Assembly: GCA_947303145.1 (NCBI GenBank) | Contig: CAMYXB010000001.1 | Span: forward strand, 1 to 42,334 | Source: an uncultured Clostridia bacterium | Lineage (GTDB): Bacteria; Bacillota; Clostridia; Christensenellales; UBA1242 | Length of the DNA stretch: 42,334 nucleotides | Direction: 5' to 3' | In this document: positions 40,301 to 42,334 of the stretch, piece by piece | How positions within the stretch are numbered: position 1 is the first letter of the stretch | Layout of the letters: every line of letters begins with the position of its first letter | The notes under the pieces: model-generated | The model's database searches: none | Seen by the model: only the letters and a program-made list of their open reading frames with translations | Told to the model about the DNA's origin: nothing | Made by a program: the position numbers and the translations under genes

Positions 40301-42334
40301 TCTTGAGTAGAGGTGTCTATATTGCCCAGTTTGCCCTCCTCTCCATAGGTGTTGGCGTCCATGGTGATGAGTCTTAGGTTGCCCTTCCACTCGACAAATT
40401 CAGTCACATCACCACTCACTGTTATCCCCTTGCCGTCTAGAGTAGTGCTAGCATGATGATTGACTCTGGTGAAAAGCTCGTGTGCAGACAAAGATCCTGT
40501 ATCTACTAGAGTGATGACATCGCCCTTGTAGGTGTAGGTGTAGATATAGTTTCCCCCTATCTCCCACTTGACACTCTCACCTGCCAAGTCTTGACCAAAG
40601 TAAATGTAGTCGAATGGAGTGGAGTGGAGAGCGACATCGTCATAGTCTCCTGCGTTTATCTCCACCTTATGCTCACTATACATGGCATAGAGTGTGACGG
40701 CATAATAAATCTCTCCTGTCTCTGCATTGAATGTGGCGCCATCAGCATGTGGTTGAGTGGCATCTCTGAGAGGTTGAACGCCACCATACACTTCTAGAAG
40801 GTCTATAGTCATGTTGGAGCCATAGCCCGCTAGATATTTCATCTCAAGGTCACTTCTAATGGACCAGCCAGCGAAATCAAATGTTCTGCCTGCTCTCCTA
40901 AGGATTAGTCTGCTCTCGTCTAGACCGAACGAAGTGGTGACGATGTTAGAGAACTCGTCTGTGTATGCGACCTCTCCGCCCACTGTGATATTTATGCCAG
41001 TAGTTCTCAAGAAAGATGATGTGAATGTGACACTAGGATTGCTCACTAGGCCATTGACACCGGAGGCAGTATAGAAGAGTTCCTTCACTTCCTCCTCGCT
41101 ATCTAGATATACACCTTGCCCCAAGTCGAGCATAAGTCTATAGCTTACCTCTTCCCACACAGCAGTAAATGTGATGTCGAAGTCGTCTCCTACTATGTAT
41201 CCATAGTCCTTGATAGGCAGAGCCCCTGGGGTGAAGGATTCTGGGCCTATGTATCCTGACACAGAGTAGAACTTGAACACGTCTGCATTGGAATAAATCT
41301 TGCCGTTATAACTCCAACCAGCGAATTTGGTCCAATAATTGTTGTCATAATCGAAAGCAATCATCTCAAAATCGCTGTCTGTGATGCTCTGTGATGCAAA
41401 GTCTAAATCCTCAAGGGCGAGAGAGGAGTCGTATAAATATGTAGCCAAAATATCACTATTGGCTCCGAGAGGATCTGTGAAAGTGACAGAATATTCCTTC
41501 TGCACCCACAGAGGATATAGATAATATATCATATTGTCCGGTGAGTATGTGTCTATGAAGTTGTAGGCATAAGGCTCGGAGTTCACCCCATCGCTGAAGA
41601 AGTATGCCCTAACTCCATTCTGCACTGCACTAGAGGTGAGTGCATATCCACCTGCTGTCTTCTCTATATTGCGAATATCACAAGATGATGACCAGCCTAT
41701 ATGCTCCCAACCAGCCAAAGTAAGCTCTGGACAGAGAGTGAAACTCTCGTCATAATCTACTATCTGTTCCGTCAAATCTGTAAAACCAGAAGTAGGGACC
41801 ACTATTTGTCCAGTGGCATATTCGTCATAAGAGCCTAGAGCCTCTGTCTTGCCTGGACTGAGAGTCTCATATTTCACAATATATGTCAATGGCTCCCAAA
41901 AAACAGCGACATAAAGCTCGAATACTCCAGCGTCCTCGTTGTATATCACTTGATAATCCTGCTCGTATGAGCCAATGGCAATATTTGCTATGTTTTCGAT
42001 AATATTGGAGTAATCATGACTGTCTCTATTGTAATCTACGAAGTAGTCAAATCTAGGTGAATAGCCCACTCTAGTAGGAAGAGGGAATGACTCATCTTCA
42101 AGGTTATAGTTATCCCCTAGTTTGAGACCACTAATGGTCAAAACTTTGCCGTCAAGGGATAAGTTCCCCACAATTTTGCTATTATCAAAATTTATTTTGC
42201 CAGCATTGTAGTCGGATATTACTTTGTCGATATATCTAGTTTGGTTGCTATTGTAGGCATCGGCCTGCGCTTGTGCCTGAGCATAGAGTTCATCTATCTG
42301 TTTTAGATAGACATTTTCCTCATCTGGAACACCA
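13351..42334 (-). CDS. Giant modular surface protein (more than 9,660 residues), 5' end beyond the window
   Basis: One frame runs without a stop from the TAG at 13351 to the right edge. The GTG at 42169-42171 is not its start: all 54 codons between it and the edge are open and read as normal protein (QAQAQAD..., SNQTRYIDKV...). The visible part is rich in Ser, Gly, Asn, Thr and Tyr. Order from the right: InlB/Listeria-Bacteroides repeats, then seven beta-helix modules with Pmp-type GGAIY/GGGVY and FxxN turns, separated by further InlB-like blocks, a BspA-like LRR island and linkers, ending in a unique C-terminal domain. Such repeats are typical of extracellular adhesins. No signal peptide can be seen because the N-terminus is missing. 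No LPxTG, SLH, LysM, choline-binding or autotransporter barrel motif is visible at the C-terminus. Probable role: surface fibre or adhesin. Confidence 0.93.
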   Translation of the reverse strand, partial: GVPDEENVYLKQIDELYAQAQAQADAYNSNQTRYIDKVISDYNAGKINFDNSKIVGNLSLDGKVLTISGLKLGDNYNLEDESFPLPTRVGYSPRFDYFVDYNRDSHDYSNIIENIANIAIGSYEQDYQVIYNEDAGVFELYVAVFWEPLTYIVKYETLSPGKTEALGSYDEYATGQIVVPTSGFTDLTEQIVDYDESFTLCPELTLAGWEHIGWSSSCDIRNIEKTAGGYALTSSAVQNGVRAYFFSDGVNSEPYAYNFIDTYSPDNMIYYLYPLWVQKEYSVTFTDPLGANSDILATYLYDSSLALEDLDFASQSITDSDFEMIAFDYDNNYWTKFAGWSYNGKIYSNADVFKFYSVSGYIGPESFTPGALPIKDYGYIVGDDFDITFTAVWEEVSYRLMLDLGQGVYLDSEEEVKELFYTASGVNGLVSNPSVTFTSSFLRTTGINITVGGEVAYTDEFSNIVTTSFGLDESRLILRRAGRTFDFAGWSIRSDLEMKYLAGYGSNMTIDLLEVYGGVQPLRDATQPHADGATFNAETGEIYYAVTLYAMYSEHKVEINAGDYDDVALHSTPFDYIYFGQDLAGESVKWEIGGNYIYTYTYKGDVITLVDTGSLSAHELFTRVNHHASTTLDGKGITVSGDVTEFVEWKGNLRLITMDANTYGEEGKLGNIDTSTQDFDTFAKSHTLLDYEGYFGLKEVTLTSSNFDTDKIYYAYSYESIDEYAIDYSSILIRINTLGQISSFPEGTLIFERVDGGVTFVSSYGEEIDDISLVVAEEAGGASFYGWNHNGFNYSVVGATLSVALNNNDIYVLTPNYNTFELIFDLKGGYYNYTYIDEEDGEQTAIVFNLPSLRPEITEVGGDTILRYRLYPLYSDSSALGPNKYGYRFIGWSQDESVQDYDAYSALSDADKDRVIVGYYERSATSSQVDSALTYVIDGSVPVKTLYAIYQPITKSVTYKNSNVETLSGGEMTYGEDFTFLSSIPAGWNVPSGYTFKEWKIDNTQDGVWSTFSAGEKISVNDKDRRLLIEAPDGNGKWKIDSRTGLITYTGSNGEYNRLMDFSNNNAITITPVFEPAKVKVRIYLQNSGSAPESAIDYKDNETKSMVSKAKDSSKNLYYFEFSDDTIVIDSVFTLPITRYIEWRGKNANSYRRLNDSFNPIGDALQGGATWELRTNRGVSQVGGEYVINFMLGFGNAVAQINNFKEFEQDSLGVGYRFVANATPYTKTYGNIQEALDEAVIYAGLSNSKSVTVTICNSNEDVTVASNTTVGQTFVISGITLNIELEGRKYTPVIYKTGGGSLFRVLNNGRVKITGQKAPNSSLKFSTLDGDTNDSPIISVEGGWLNVSGNVSFENISSSSHLGSAIYTLEGTVNLSSVAFRSNRVVSEAEAYGGAVYSRSSTLTISSVVFESNSISSQVNCYGGALAVNSGSLSLSAVSFTNNRATSSAEEGFAGYGGAMYLKRVNLTLSIADFVMSDNTADFGGGMAMVGDGDSSPVAFTFNGMAFCKNNAKKGGGSLYTEFARITFNDCVTAENRSLGDGGALYFDRGSVITVNNLKNRDYKVYYENDVLLDYTDGYDSADGNGGVIFFAGKSISFVNSTLTSGVAKNGGYMYIMGQGSEDLAQVSFTSTIITANVADNGGGVYFASFIGSVSAISAQREVTDKDQDESGNFFINTKIEDVSLWINENVAKKGGGVYYANKTGNLTLSNILILKNNTILPDTARGYYFGQSFLDEVLEGASDYMGGGMYVDATGRTLTLGEDLKISENYSYYGGGIYIASGKVEITSKNLHSIEEKDLSSYRDHPINDKERQECIDANTSYNLDGSVEINYEAVEAWEEEENESYAQYFAAVKARGNDDDFAGKYFNGNYSYQASSIYIAEDAEADLKDVFVMGNSAKKATIINNGEIKLGKVFFHNNKSTYGNYAILNNGHIDIYGGTYFGGNQDIYLSSIYEYLSSKGEDYSEVENGYHYITLSIDEFDNVYPDEIVHLETYDENELFSIGIYYQDRDGITAICTPMVEFATKDGYDFYLDMKNDEENPRNLFKIEHASKYMLMPTETPIDEENTRYTLDLYYRNFDIIFDDLSVDREELSSGREKGIAGTYRVEFAGDISADLDKYEAMSVTRAGYRHMGWVYFSYENEKHITEYARQFEIDEEDGLELTIDAIDNDYESGDYTGRFYFISNLDGLTYPAHDMYFYAVWEPIEYHVSFNFDTIFDSHIDTMNKPYKFLDGSTGNGYYTIDGLVVEREGNILTRINEYFKTGATINGIKTDGYAMTSQVSVVRVYVDYDNNKAKLDLSETAVPYDVVDGKFSAEGITYTIFTTQEDAKQYAYKGDLVNMFMEDIFSKIQLVHYEPVEGSLNNNRQLTITMSNGESYSVLPDMTFKDNDGVEYNVGYSFVYNDDGTLKMENGAPKRLYKAYTVVYDESEVEILQGTTENINELRIGEDTLSQKTGEETNYIINTPNGIEAHYNGGIYYVKHLFVPDNYQFMKYKINARPAFIDSGTHNIDEDFTLDRDNRDLQGDEIEVTFYYVRKGVNVILHYNPTELKEGESDRQIKVVLSQGDSLTLPSKDNVVMYNDESFFVYNYNTYGQTPGILLGFSTKKGVSADEFTGKSFDEKGYYSEEEHGVYYYYYRQGSVMTDVKALDDENLELYAVWDTQGIVAYLEKAVSTLASSYNLYFKSVEDAFDEVDARTLASYKVVVIDDAEDGTSVTKNITVNKSVTIKGQGDDRKLVFSSTITIKSGATLNIDSTNNFVWTSTKDISSPIIIVESGATLNTSSKVIFSGVITSSGVAVIEVNGTANINGGYSYKTTDAQSGTFSSIHSGKGVIYVARSGVLNLSGVYFESNESTSNGGAIYIDGGVVSIEDCLFSNNKADKEGDSSAHLGGAIYATSASRLTLGTVKFTENYATDGGAIYASNAININSGKSILFSKNTASNRGGAIYTSGTLTLSTNVEFVGNKANNQGGAIYSASSLYVWAGYFKGNIQDNDDASQPEIYGGGAIYAMGQLTINSRGNTYSDVFGSNEAVQFITFNGNIAYRGGAIFASSATASIENVTLINNNKDTKTNYYGGALYINASQVNIINEEDNENLEIKNNGKEGVQISFGGFAFVDNGTLTINNSTITDNFGNSGGGIYAEDNAKIILNNSHVNGNSAVKGGGVYLVRGALLFMSEGSTISENIGLQGVGGVNFESSVANTLSFGKILNNEGASGTASNIFVANNSTITLSGVDMDERVCDDNGEKVPTEDMFSNMPSILVDNTGSLSVIDTIVSGTIKVAGRQSDSYGKLFISGTAYIEGLSLEHHSYVKSSSLNSEELVDGKIIIDIDLDNIPSLRKKLEEEGKHNVIEFSDQNSFMRYSRCFSLNNNDNNRDLAVYCLVRSKDGYFLSLQPSADNIIIHGNGGQLFLDGRAITGEYGEPLEIIKDGEPMLDVRGHALRGVYIKEKTLSEVLSGITGDRFGYSLMERYAYYNESGELSSWYTTDSEKSNEVITIYAQWKAENYDCYLIVDGSEMSAGYLSAESGVTLTVASDIKPYYEVDKWVAKYKNEDDEYVAFEGIEEISNGTIFTLRDLVNASSVIRENNIKKIYFEATFKLETVSVEVKIPSSVDATFIEGLSSDTTYTVEGKGEYRKLITVNAITKTYTETFSRAEGVVSFHHFRNIFNYPEHILTGLMTTGSVIYDQANPMIDLTKIQRGKSISLTASFGVAVAYIYREIDGNPITIDYTDIYSAVSDLRAGDSLYLVKRDIVLDRTLTLSYDVTILPTGDNITLKRADGFSGEGKYLIDILSSVTFDNNATSTLTIDGNNVTSYAGSLHVAKTGSVTLNSCVTIRNNHSIMTSTSSSVGGGVYSEGVLNINGATFDSNWAVSGGAIYATGSVSILGESKFENNKAKYGAVIYATGNAVITANLDDGLFKDNEAIYGGAIYYASNRESSFSGITFESNVAGGSGYGGAIYLEKNCKAVTISSCSFKTNSATFGGAIYVGGLSSSSYAVLSASDGCQFEGNSATSGGAIYVSNEGSLQQISLSGSMFTSNTASQEGGAITIKAGRLVLDATQFSLNTAPIGSSMSISSDSEQKRATVMINGGEFGSDGNRGTISLDRLSTLSIGGSVDMLDRIVLGEGAFVTISSAITSSVKMVIVPSSYPASGEEVRVATFANGQTPVDSYFDVEEDKQDDYRMKVSTQNIVITEAIYSLNLHFEGGVPSGTVSGDEIDDGVVLSVKYKTDIIPLISGITLTQESRDFRGWYYIFEGNEIDLPSTLAMPRSDVDIYARWSNLYYYLYADINDTASISSSSASTIEVEGVERIGQFLKVKVYVEQYEGDVMTTHNGADALSLIYSALDGREGYTFSGFDLSQTGSVTYNSEGKDKDGDYFAMTESDVIVYVIWKANTFTIEFNANSSTATGDIEPVVVNYDEYFTLPYDTFSAIGYTQDGWNTQANGQGTAYEIGDRIYNLSSTDGDTITLYGEWRANTYTVIFDSNLTGEIVSGNIEPITLSYGETRVLTGERFSTNGYTQERWNTQKDGQGSSFALNGEIVNLTSTDGAVVVLYAQYRVNSFVVTIHNAGSISPTQVNYKGTFSLDSHDMTGFTVPSYSHLIGFSSNAQDVIDKNVEFEDGSEIIILDNTDLYAIFDLNYIRIFKDDTLKEYADVHVSQNGDGIASVSQSELNTFAGLGYRVGSIKMLTALSPLTYGEEKTFSGDSISVNLRNGNQYAIMQINSKTYTLTFLTSPQTSKSVVFGDTFEVNRMESVDFQGWSFAREGATVRELDVPADTTSLVLDSALLEKASGYQSLSSDIVFFYPVLSATFVITYNKNTTHNVIGGFVSSSEEQSIHSQYSVLSNIEIADSTSATSVNRNHLFAYLVGWSLTPNGEIFLTAGEKVGEGCEHVLVGSVTLYAVWAYYTNPFIFSYSSDYKAITGLNNNALSFFTGEGEHLTLPRHAILPDGSMGPDIESVSFSDNPLNDSIASIDFSLMAEGLTLEDMALYHLDHLTMVNLDVSGLTLGYGSLSGGALTSVILTEDGIYKIEDGIIYEGGNLHTYLEALSSSDVCDLTSFAGEILPLAFLGVTLDDLIVGDSVSYIRDGAFYGLASPSIHLPFIGHTAGDASNLRVLYTFDDTTLMNSLKKVYLSSTEIASGAFEDCTDIEAVITSGDITTVGADAFKGATGLRILGADETKFDLSHVTSIGDRAFKNCASIPSEEVRVGHLVDSDTLVTIGVDAFRSSSLTFVSLPRRVDVKKDAFKDSSVSSARLYSINAFDEVLLSGHVAKRGRGDSVIYTNVDLYRTILNGGKTYSKYLEYELAVEDIIEVYDYVDGEYIRGDNYSSLEDAVTDSAPYALILVKWDMYVYRTLELTKEVTIVGATDTNGATPASEINIYRGDGFDGVMFNVSGNNVQFGKKALSLAEVRLVPLNIVGDTSSTASSAFLVDSSTKQGAKLTLEGNFDSSFSPSGTSMLNIYNHKANNGPVADIVNGSVVVDGAKIYGNTAMDKGGAFYLDSNASLYVYKAEIRDNFAVKGGTIYASSNSAVYMTAQSLGDIVITGNTATNGGAIYIDSTIEDERYASSLDNVSISSNTARENGGAIYVNRGMLVIASGEICGNTATSFGGGVYSEGALVLHGAVIGTEAEPNTAKYGGGVAIKGNGRLLSSDDSIISYNLASQGGGVYIDSTADMVVGQSRVSDTAISSNNTISAISSSDYLGGGLYVRSGSVLLSEGCDISSNYAYYGGGVYVTGGLLTLASGGKICDNHAYSGAGVMAVRLTSALFGTVRIGGEVSGCVALESGGGMVVSGGKAVLLSGANISSNSAKYGAGVYMTGASTLESNAVSTNPSIIDGNTASKNGAGIYVNSNKDMSISLKNVEIKENTAIEYGGGLFVTASKASDKALFKTSQGFKIDGNSALRGAGVYLDSLARLSLGYAMITANFNTDNCAGDNVYISSKATFSISSGTISRDESRAYASIYLGNTADKALIVDNDVNLDSVYLATGTKVFISALSYGTSVSSKIAIELEEELKDGERILVALYDNEQVANPTRFSATSKVFTKEGEKVFMTNSTCYVTDSESNTFYYASIKDAIEQYEDNGSLYTIHITKDQVISSSSMIVVPTGKSVTLVSEDDASIIRDENYAGVMIAVFGSLNINDDSNTATFNIYGGEKDTYKDRGTAPIIVIAGKGSVNLFKGVCLSYNKTSISSYIEITDPKDYSTVVYPTGFNGGGAVYVASKDSTGLTIIGATLTDLSATYGGAVYVAEKSSFTIQSGSLTHNLATYGGAVFVESGTMNIQDVNDVVDISDNEALLGGAVYVSGSGSIVLSDSTSNTTFARNIGNENGGAIFFSSSSTTSRINGVAFTSSTATYYGGTIYVSQGRLSLEAVDITSSYAPYGGAIAVVETGSISISGASNISSCGEGPIALTQYGGAIFYASSQRSTITGSGENSPSIESNKASFGGGIYLSSGSMLIEKATFTSNIAQNKGGALYMNGVSVEIRASVLSSNRSILGGAIYAESAKLSIYAGEISGNIATLYTYLDKENYYGETDERLATDHEEGKGSGGGVYMLGGELTIASTTSDGSPTISGNKSYSSGAGLYLFGTVGTISNAEIRNNEMAYGIHYVVEHKKDDTGEVICSVLIYRTGAGLFVSGETESTGSQLSIYNGTVEGNVIKCGDEKYRDGFNMYLKYGYVLLGGEPTFSQGEDKSLAGIWLDYNYEAMYSYKGGLASRGLIFKCKIDYITDLVKLSYKETTAFAVAAQNVENEALVSSDGGVVRFKVVFSDTDLSQVEKEKKDYGDKVVSLNCTLSTLKAIYKYMFDLPLSSGQTLKAGSSDTQPTHLVISQQYFQELDAKGDLVAVYETLADALLKASNNSIILINMLEQTKENEDNYYKYFEPKNGILSITETLYTFNAQPGLDRSLNTDKMNGVRITLLARTITNSTTRKNTFSLYNVPIRDNIHDDIYRDGTIIERGIDVMSGTQFSGDLFRIGEKDTLVFGYPSDMDPIVKQKIQNEYFTGNYVDGMGTDYVNLNPILQLRNSNFSLQSLDAKYPESTTGVAIKVERGGTVVFGSSFELSNSNIEVGSTYMSHVTLTDGATAKIQGGVYHDNMASKVSSLVFAPSGSNVEITGGRFIGIANASFNKGSVIYSSGAKVSVRGAYFENNYVGEIRATGVNGYVGVNGAVIYAGEGSSLTLGSKNIFQNNYTKGDGGVIYMIDSSLAITGENTFSQNGALGNGGAIYSSATLGMTIGESGATYSVSFIENFAMNGGAMYILEGLESATLSPASVSIYHATFSSNISGVGDKINSSGGGLGGAIYARSYRAENADGDYDYYLDLSLTDVTITDGVAQAVYNMVEESRDFASSYYYVWNTLTGTYDRASTYDADTEYYVVRQGYVYEVASNVTNDMILESTLYVKKMGEGFEPYYEPVYKFQGSGNYYLGSSLTPKSIRSEEEFLKYVYSVRVGSISEYEYCVARAVARAEEWDSSVTYYKLASSQPSYVNVGKIDAEDFVKDQYYIYDNDSKTYEQSTDTSLLNRYVKQGGQGAGIFASGIKLTIGGESAITSNTSSSHGGAIYSTTSLVTISQGNILGNQVLSGNGGAVFLDENSTLNLGDSVNDERVKMSNNIADEGGAIYTTLKYVAPNYISTSVNILSVTMSGNISTLDGGKSSGIYVNSYGNGFALVSTIKADEKPEDKALSSALHIQDNVYLIDYYTPNGSMLNSYIFVNGRYNTALNDKPINLKLDYAFNACYTIIAKYDHRIADRFADDRLFCGIDANGNEYAFVLDYKDSLTSDDGTAHYDVIIGMRKVAKIFYNSSDNKEFIRYYITLEKALSSLSADYANGYRHIDVVLLENINLASEYEAIDGLAQITGSGEEEFVVNLTSGSFNLSQEYINRVSLETQDSKWRQIAVTARSYDGLQMQARLELNSANTSLYIYNVKFDNGSYSSTSPLITVKAGHLFLGKGDGAANQVSFSNISGNISGNVNGSIVYVDGGDTTIKNTTIENTCTASNGLVYVKAGKLETVSNVSITGTVTRGAIYIDGGQTVLNGITISGVTATGDGSAIAIVRGSLTIGKSVNISGNSTTPANGGAIYLGDATLTFTEDSDATFTGNNARDGGALYLAGSSAVKIPSGVKVTGNTASENAGGIFVGSGMTATIHATISGNKADCGGGVYSEGNTTLSSDAEVSGNYATKGAGVYVESGSLNINDEAQISSNGTATIEGEDKVTALGGGVYVATSATLDMQGGAIYGNIANNGGGVYSLDGEIVIGEGAIIGEDKSTTADDENHSNSATNGGGIYANGGNVDISGTISYNYATNGGGVYLEAVSSFSLSGTLTHNSATNGGALCVAKNSDISISNGTIESNSATNGGGMYVVESKGTTFGSVAFTSNEATDGGAIYVAQDAKVNIEGGEFTGNTAENGGAVFSKGSELNISGNIGDGESEEVATADAYSNSAKNGGGVYAIAGKVNITGNVSHNYASENGGGVYIAESAILDMAGGTLSYNSATLNGGGLFSNAESQGENNSVILRANGNKPTNIANNSSANGGGVYFDNPDAKTGLNVKLENVTISKNIANAAVENGVVSADGNGGGMYINARKIIFMIVTVEGNSVNNGEGVYNTGDNPYVGGGGGIYIKCGNVCYNADSSSNSGFSSDTTITGNKALNGAGLYVDIGDAVTETLSITQKAKIMSNEAVSNEGEKTQYGNGGGVYIASGILSLEGSGAQIGGKDEKENPKGNKAINGGGIFVAEGGTLNMSNAEVSYNESVGDREAGTDVANPNQVGGGGIYVDGGTINLGNYAKIENNIAKNANGGGLYIKNLKTNAEFKGNNDSSVVNARIIGNYALVGGGLYYNVQDAPDTPEDEKINLIITSFAFKDNYVGGGSPKGGAIAVEHGTITLMGVTKISHNGGVQDFKRYKKVINDSTQLTSDYGFGGGIAILQNDAIVNIGSSDEDDSSKSVISENMALNGAGVYVASGVLNFTAGEISSNTAGGKGGGVYLDLAAQIGGVTFTQGKSAKIIGNSATYGGGLAVGSISDVDLKGLDIDLSGTINCNNAKYGGGVYLSELHFADNSGVLSINLGEVTGTYSEEFDGKDGDNPHSLRGDCVYMSNCKNLSIAGALNNGRTSSPKLSDLGGAMFIDSSPYIELNNLTISNGRASYGAGCYIVDSTVIFNNGFIEGSFATEYGGGVYFGQSSTFKVNAGANITGNFAAKSGGGVYVNESTLVLTGGYITRNSTAGFGGAVYGSENSTITLNSGVIEDNEIVNSENVSSDYSYALSNGYYVARDYNNYLAKTPSKPDKVHFCLTPGIYSLGKVNIDVNGDIIQNNHVLEIRQSFDSLKGDEKVKIDDKEYNVYGLAIRAREFVLADDDIAGMLVEGDLWIGGMITTYNVKGNGQIDTRGGFDTGWLTNISGRSIGFTCEYVNRYSLDYLHFWYKTHRVVVWPGEATVDWGWPLRKIGAWLNETFPVYFTKPIYSTIRSITCDLGNTADYMISMYKGRDEFYAVENGSDMKGTSGNLQSRRDGKLLGKLFPNEIRNHANQEPGFSVWCVREYINSDGRPTKIKFNKEGGTYFANACMTAESWENYYSIYFGPGTKGGHCDSQWWSLIVAGKPTKDDLRDMKWYERLAARLLLSKVLSWILGNIPDKVNYIYQLTREYRFIQ
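13354..14170 (-). other. Unique C-terminal domain of the giant protein
   Basis: The last ~272 residues have none of the Gly/Asn turns of the modules. They are rich in aromatic residues (FWYKTHRVVVWPG, WGWPLRKIGAWL, SWENYYSIYFGPG, CDSQWWSLIVAG) and contain four Cys. They close with a basic/hydrophobic tail (WYERLAARLLLSKVLSWIL, then IYQLTREYRFIQ). I do not recognise the fold. It could be an anchoring or secretion domain, because every other anchoring signal is absent. Confidence 0.6.
14171..18876 (-). other. Beta-helix module 7 (longest)
   Basis: It starts with the cap motif YYITLEKALSSL (about 18838-18873), then strands (HIDVVLLENINL) and a very long run of Pmp-like turns. I counted by hand 37 turns of the form G-[GAE]-[AG]-x-x. 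Most are GGG-[VILM]-Y rather than the GGA-[IV]-Y that dominates modules 2 and 3. The module ends with a non-repeat strand region (GIYSLGKVNIDVNG, LRIxxFDSLKG-like) that resembles the caps of the other modules. Confidence 0.75.
17150..17480 (-). repeat. Short tandem coding repeats in module 7
   Basis: Near-identical words encoding NSATNGGG-x-Y turns recur at about 17228, 17308, 17383 and 17453, a spacing of 70-80 bases. At the DNA level CACCGCCATTAGTGGCTGA-like words are shared, so these units are more recent or more conserved than the rest of the module and could recombine. Confidence 0.55.
18890..21780 (-). other. Beta-helix module 6
   Basis: Cap motif VYETLADALLKA at about 21740-21778, then a strand-rich entry with a longer acidic loop. 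Pmp turns follow (GGVIYMIDSS, GGAIYSSATLG, GGAMYILEG), and after the insert at 19710-20280 more turns (GGAIYSTTSLV, GGAVFLDENS). The end is a non-repeat segment around DNVYLIDYYTP and KPINLKLDYAFN, equivalent to the C-cap of the other modules. Confidence 0.75.
19710..20280 (-). other. Aromatic-rich insert inside module 6
   Basis: About 190 residues interrupt the Pmp turns. The sequence has no Gly-Gly turns and is full of Tyr: YYYVWNTLTGTYDRAS, YDADTEYYVVRQGYVYEV, STLYVKKMGEGFEPYYEP, DSSVTYYKLASSQPSYVN, FVKDQYYIYDNDSKTYEQ. The recurring pattern is [YF]D-x-x-x-x-YY-x followed by a second Y, about every 25-35 residues. It resembles small beta-strand repeats seen in Firmicutes adhesins and phage tail proteins, by recollection only. 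Confidence 0.6.
21790..24120 (-). other. Beta-helix module 5
   Basis: Cap motif FYYASIKDAIEQYEDNG at 24061-24111, then strands (YTIHITKDQVI, GKSVTLVSEDD). Turns include GGAVYVASKD, GGAVYVAEKS, GGAVFVESG, GGAIFFSSSS, GGTIYVSQG, GGAIAVVETG and GGALYMNG. A C-cap-like region (YGYVLLGGEPTFSQ, then AGIWLDYNYEAM) and a charged linker lead to module 6. Confidence 0.75.
24121..26340 (-). other. Beta-helix module 4
   Basis: Cap motif YSSLEDAVTDSA at about 26302-26337, then YALILVKWDMYVYRTLEL and KEVTIVGATD strands. Turns include GGAFYLDSNAS, GGTIYASSNS, GGAIYIDSTI, GGAIYVNRG, GGGVYSEGA and GAGVYMTGAS. It ends with the cap segment DSVYLATGTKVFISALSYG and an IAIELEEELKDGERILVALYD strand pair. Confidence 0.75.
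26510..27600 (-). other. BspA-like leucine-rich repeat island
   Basis: Residues encoded here change from Gly/Asn turns to the LRR_5 pattern: CDLTSFAGEILPLAFLG, VSYIRDGAFYGL, VYLSSTEIASGAFEDCT, ITTVGADAFKGAT, VTSIGDRAFKNCA, LVTIGVDAFRSSSLTFVSLP and VKKDAFKDSS. The spacing of about 23-25 residues and the I-x-x-x-A-F-x-x-C/S core are those of BspA/Treponema-type LRRs, usually found in adhesins. Confidence 0.8.
27600..29735 (-). other. InlB-like (Listeria-Bacteroides) repeat block before module 4
   Basis: At least seven units of the Flg_new/InlB B-repeat type are seen. Each has an F-x-G-W or similar core and closes with [LI]YA-x-[WYF], followed by a strand such as NTYTVIFDSN: FRGWYYIFEG ... IYARW, FSGFDLSQTG ... 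VYVIW, GWNTQANGQG ... LYGEW, RWNTQKDGQG ... LYAQY, IGFSSNAQD ... LYAIF, FQGWSFAREG, and LVGWSLTPNG ... LYAVW. Confidence 0.8.
28651..29151 (-). repeat. Tandem pair of 252-bp InlB-like units
   Basis: Two adjacent units of 84 codons match in phase. GCCCTGTCCG begins at 28729 and again at 28981, followed in both by T-rich words encoding the GQG and WNTQ segments. The protein pair is QDGWNTQANGQG / QERWNTQKDGQG with NIEPITLSYGE / DIEPVVVNYDE upstream. It is the clearest recent duplication I see in the giant gene. Confidence 0.75.
29740..31140 (-). other. Beta-helix module 3
   Basis: Cap motif YTDIYSAVSDLRAG at about 31099-31140, then DSLYLVKRDIVLDRTL and YDVTILPTGDNITL. Turns include GGGVYSEGV, GGAIYATGS, GAVIYATGN, GGAIYYASN, GGAIYLEKN, GGAIYVGGL, GGAIYVSNEG and GGAITIKAG. 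It ends with a cap segment (RIVLGEGAFVTISSAITSS) before the next InlB-like block. Confidence 0.75.
31150..32140 (-). other. InlB-like / linker block before module 3
   Basis: An InlB-type unit begins at IIIHGNGGQLFLDGR (32090-32140) and closes with ITIYAQWKAENYDCYLI. It is followed by a less regular strand-rich region (DKWVAKYKNEDDEYVAF, VSVEVKIPSSVDATFIEG) and IYREIDGNPITIDY, leading into module 3. Confidence 0.6.
32140..34286 (-). other. Beta-helix module 2
   Basis: Cap motif YFKSVEDAFDEVDA at about 34241-34283, then YKVVVIDDAEDG, ITVNKSVTIKG and stacked strand turns. Pmp turns include GGAIYIDGG, GGAIYATSAS, GGAIYASNAI, GGAIYTSGT, GGAIYSASS, GGAIYAMGQ, GGAIFASSA and GGALYINAS. The end region (AYIEGLSLEHHSYV, GKIIIDIDLDNIPSL) has no turns and looks like a C-cap. 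Confidence 0.75.
34290..36450 (-). other. InlB-like repeat and linker block before module 2
   Basis: It contains InlB-type units: GYRHMGWVYFSYENE ... MYFYAVWEPIEYHVSFNFD, FYYVRKGVNVILHYNP, and LLGFSTKKG ... LELYAVWDTQG. Between them lie strand-rich segments that I cannot assign to a family (for example around YAYKGDLVNMFMEDIFSK). Confidence 0.65.
36460..38649 (-). other. Beta-helix module 1 (first complete one in the window)
   Basis: Cap motif YGNIQEALDEAVIYAG at 38602-38649, then SVTVTICNSNEDVTV and TFVISGITLNIEL strands. Turns include GGAVYSRSS, GGALAVNSG, GGAMYLKRV, GGGMAMVGD, GGALYFDRG, GGVIFFAGK, GGYMYIMGQ, GGGVYFASF and GGGIYIASG. It ends around YFGGNQDIYLSSIYEYL. Further modules may exist beyond the right edge. 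Confidence 0.75.
38650..42334 (-). other. N-terminal InlB-like repeat block of the giant protein (continues past the edge)
   Basis: Several Flg_new/InlB-type units are visible: HIGWSSSCDI ... YPLWVQKEYSVTF, FAGWSYNGKIYS ... FTAVWEEVSYRLML, FAGWSIRSDLEM ... LYAMYSEHKVEIN, FYGWNHNGFNYS, FIGWSQDESVQDY ... LYAIYQPITKSVTY, and FKEWKIDNTQDG. The outermost 54 codons (42172-42333) are Gln/Ala/Asn-rich (YAQAQAQADAYNSNQ) and remain open at the window edge. Confidence 0.7.

Noticed and set aside
42169..42171. GTG as the start of the giant gene
   Set aside because: It has no ribosome site, and the frame upstream is open to the window edge with a composition continuous with the protein.
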